Source of the DNA: Patescibacteria group bacterium
Lineage (GTDB): Bacteria > Patescibacteriota > UBA1384 > CAILIB01
Direction: 5' to 3'
DNA: 7,825 nucleotides
NCBI GenBank assembly: GCA_018968785.1
Contig: JAGWZN010000033.1
Location: forward strand, 1 to 7,825
Shown here: piece after piece, positions 6,538-7,825 of the stretch
How positions within the stretch are numbered: the stretch's first letter is position 1
Layout of the letters: each line of letters opens with the position of its first letter
Translations under genes and position numbers: made by a program
The notes under the pieces: model-generated
What the model was told of the DNA's origin: nothing
Databases searched by the model: none
What the model saw: only the letters and a program-made list of their open reading frames with translations

Positions 6538-6547
6538 CAGTTTTAAT
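6519..6547 (+). promoter_or_regulatory. Divergent promoter of the O-antigen ligase-like gene
   Basis: The plus strand reads TCAACA (6519-6524), 17 bases, TTTAAT (6542-6547), with 4 of 6 and 5 of 6 consensus matches. The transcript would start near 6554, only about 11 bases before ATG 6565. No Shine-Dalgarno sequence is visible there, so translation would be nearly leaderless. The site overlaps the opposing promoter at 6509-6537. The call rests on hexamer matching alone. Confidence 0.4.
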
Positions 6548-6564
6548 AGTAGCCTTATACCTGT

Positions 6565-7809
6565 ATGGCCCGTGTTCTTTTGCTGTTCCAACGTTTCGCC
6601 CTGTACCTCCTCTTACTCGGATTGCCATTCTTTACCCATTACCTGTTTGTTCATCCCTTTGCCTTTAGTTTCGTCAACCTGTTTAGTCTGATATTTATCG
6701 GACTTGGAGTAATCGCGATTCTCACCGGTCAATTACCCATTATCCAGGTCAAAGACCGAAGCCTGGTCCTTATCCTCTGTCTATTTTTTGCCAGCCTCCT
6801 TTACGCTCTCCCCTTTACCCACCCGCTGCGGGACGCCCTTGGCGTTTTACTGAGCCGGGGCTTGCAAGCGTTTTTGGTCGGATGGCTGGTCTATTTAATG
6901 TTGGAAGCCGATAAAATTAAATTGGAAAACATTGTCCGCTGCCTGTTTCTATCCTTTATTCCCCTCGCTTTTACCGGACTACTCCAAGTGTCCCGAGTCC
7001 TTCAGTTTAGCCAAGGAAACCGGCTGTACGAACCGTATGACTTTCCTAATACTCTGGCTCGTTATCTTTTTACCTTGATCTTGTTAAGCTTTCCTTGGCT
7101 CTTAACTCAGAAAAAACAGCGGTGGGGGTGGGACATTTGGTGGGTCGGCCTTATTCTTCTGCTAGGAACCCAGTCATATAATGGAATTGTGGCTTTCTTG
7201 GTGGGGGTCATTTACCTACTCTACCTACTGCCGTCTCCCTATCGCGCCATCCGGCGGACCGGTGCGACCGCGTGGACGGCTACCGTCATTTTTATCGCGA
7301 TTTTCGCTCGCCATCTGCCGAAATGGGAGGTCAGTATTACCTCCAGCAGGCTATCACGCCTGGAGTTTTGGCAAGTGGCGATCGCGACCTTAAAATCTCA
7401 TTACCATTTCCTGACCGGGATTGGCTTAAAGGGGTGGGAGAATACTTATCCTCAGTTAGTCGCTCTTTACGGCCCAAATCATCCTCCTCTTAACTGGAAC
7501 TCTCCTCAACCCCATAATTTCTTTCTGGATAGCCTCCTGAAAGCCGGAATCCCCGGCCTGATCGCCATCACTCTTTTACTCCTCTGGCCGATCTGGAGAG
7601 GATGGCACGCTAGTCGTCACCTTTCATTTAATAAATACGGGTGGTTTGGGATGAGTGTATCGGCGGTCACTTTGGCTCTGCTCAGTTTCGGGCTGATTGA
7701 TGACCCGATTTGGTCCGATGACATGATGCCGCTTCTGATGATTTTACTTTTCTCCCTCGCCTGGGTCTACTCAAAGGCTAACCCTCTTACCGTAAAGCAT
7801 GAGGAGTAG
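6565..7809 (+). CDS. O-antigen ligase/polymerase-like membrane protein (Wzy_C/WaaL family)
   Basis: This 414-residue protein has about ten to twelve predicted membrane helices. The large outer loop near the C terminus (about 250-330) has the family's signature: SRLSRLEFWQVA (261-272), GIGLKGWENTY (285-295), then PQPHNFFLDSLLKAGIPGL (314-332) with the conserved H317-N318 and the G..G turn. YDFPNTLARYL (158-168) and TQSYNGIVAFLVG (202-214) also match O-antigen ligase relatives. Members join polyprenyl-diphosphate-linked glycans to each other (Wzy) or to an acceptor such as lipid A core or protein (WaaL, PglL) on the outer face. Sequence alone does not separate these roles. ATG 6565 is the first start after an in-frame TAG at 6550-6552. 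With the flippase 5 kb away on the other strand it completes a Wzx/Wzy-type export set. Confidence 0.82.
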   Translation: MARVLLLFQRFALYLLLLGLPFFTHYLFVHPFAFSFVNLFSLIFIGLGVIAILTGQLPIIQVKDRSLVLILCLFFASLLYALPFTHPLRDALGVLLSRGLQAFLVGWLVYLMLEADKIKLENIVRCLFLSFIPLAFTGLLQVSRVLQFSQGNRLYEPYDFPNTLARYLFTLILLSFPWLLTQKKQRWGWDIWWVGLILLLGTQSYNGIVAFLVGVIYLLYLLPSPYRAIRRTGATAWTATVIFIAIFARHLPKWEVSITSSRLSRLEFWQVAIATLKSHYHFLTGIGLKGWENTYPQLVALYGPNHPPLNWNSPQPHNFFLDSLLKAGIPGLIAITLLLLWPIWRGWHASRHLSFNKYGWFGMSVSAVTLALLSFGLIDDPIWSDDMMPLLMILLFSLAWVYSKANPLTVKHEE

Positions 7810-7825
7810 GTATCTGACTATATTT
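7799..7825 (+). CDS. Possible start of a further gene (partial, 9 codons)
   Basis: An ATG at 7799 overlaps the last 11 bases of the ligase-like gene in another frame and stays open to the window edge (MRSRYLTIF). The position, overlapping an upstream stop on the same strand, is typical of a coupled next gene. GAGGAG at 7801-7806 could instead be a ribosome-binding site, but no start codon lies at a suitable distance inside the window. Nine codons cannot support a function. Confidence 0.3.

Noticed and set aside
6016..6591. Longer start (ATG 6591) for the truncated GT39 gene
   Set aside because: The extension would cross the predicted promoter and overlap the start of the divergent gene at 6565. 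The paralogue supports GTG 6480.
143..7385. GCGATCGC octamers near 144 and at 7378, as in cyanobacterial HIP1 sites
   Set aside because: Only two copies occur in 7.8 kb, which is too few for HIP1 enrichment, and nothing else suggests a cyanobacterium.

Overview
The window holds a cell-envelope glycan locus from a bacterium of intermediate GC that uses the standard code (TGA is a stop in several genes). The best taxonomic hint is the exported protein at 1595-3193. It joins an SLT-like 'NPQVILVTLQKE' domain to five repeats of the type 'VYLx...G...(I)P....F...G(F/Y)SW.DV'. From memory this architecture is common in Patescibacteria (CPR, for example Saccharibacteria) and also occurs in Actinobacteria and Chloroflexi. 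I infer a Patescibacteria-like host with low to moderate confidence; nothing here settles the phylum.

Layout. On the minus strand, read from high to low coordinates, there are: (1) a truncated GT39/PMT-like glycosyltransferase gene (6480-6016); (2) a full-length paralogue (5938-3962), each copy with its own related upstream region; (3) a four-gene operon starting at a TATAAT -10 box near 3916. The operon encodes a membrane-anchored TPR protein (3876-3190), the secreted SLT-like repeat protein (3193-1595), a Wzx-type lipid-linked oligosaccharide flippase (1598-108) and the first 37 codons of a family 2 glycosyltransferase (111-1, running off the window). On the plus strand, an O-antigen ligase/polymerase-like membrane protein (6565-7809) diverges from the truncated GT39 gene, and a further short reading frame may start at 7799.

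How the parts fit. The GT2 enzyme would extend a lipid-linked glycan in the cytoplasm and Wzx would flip it. The Wzy/WaaL-like protein would polymerise it or transfer it outside. The GT39 enzyme would use a polyprenyl-phosphate sugar to modify a protein or glycan on the outer face. The SLT-like protein would act on, or bind, the wall or surface. All three junctions in the four-gene operon are identical 4-base ATGA stop/start overlaps. Only the first gene has a visible Shine-Dalgarno sequence, so the operon looks translationally coupled.

Most notable are the partial duplication of the GT39 gene together with its promoter region, divergent promoters that overlap at 6509-6547, a perfect 12-bp palindrome between the operon promoter and its ribosome-binding site, and a mucin-like Ser/Thr/Pro linker in the TPR protein next to a PMT-type enzyme. 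I found no RNA gene, CRISPR array, insertion sequence or origin. No gene-free stretch exceeds about 90 bases.
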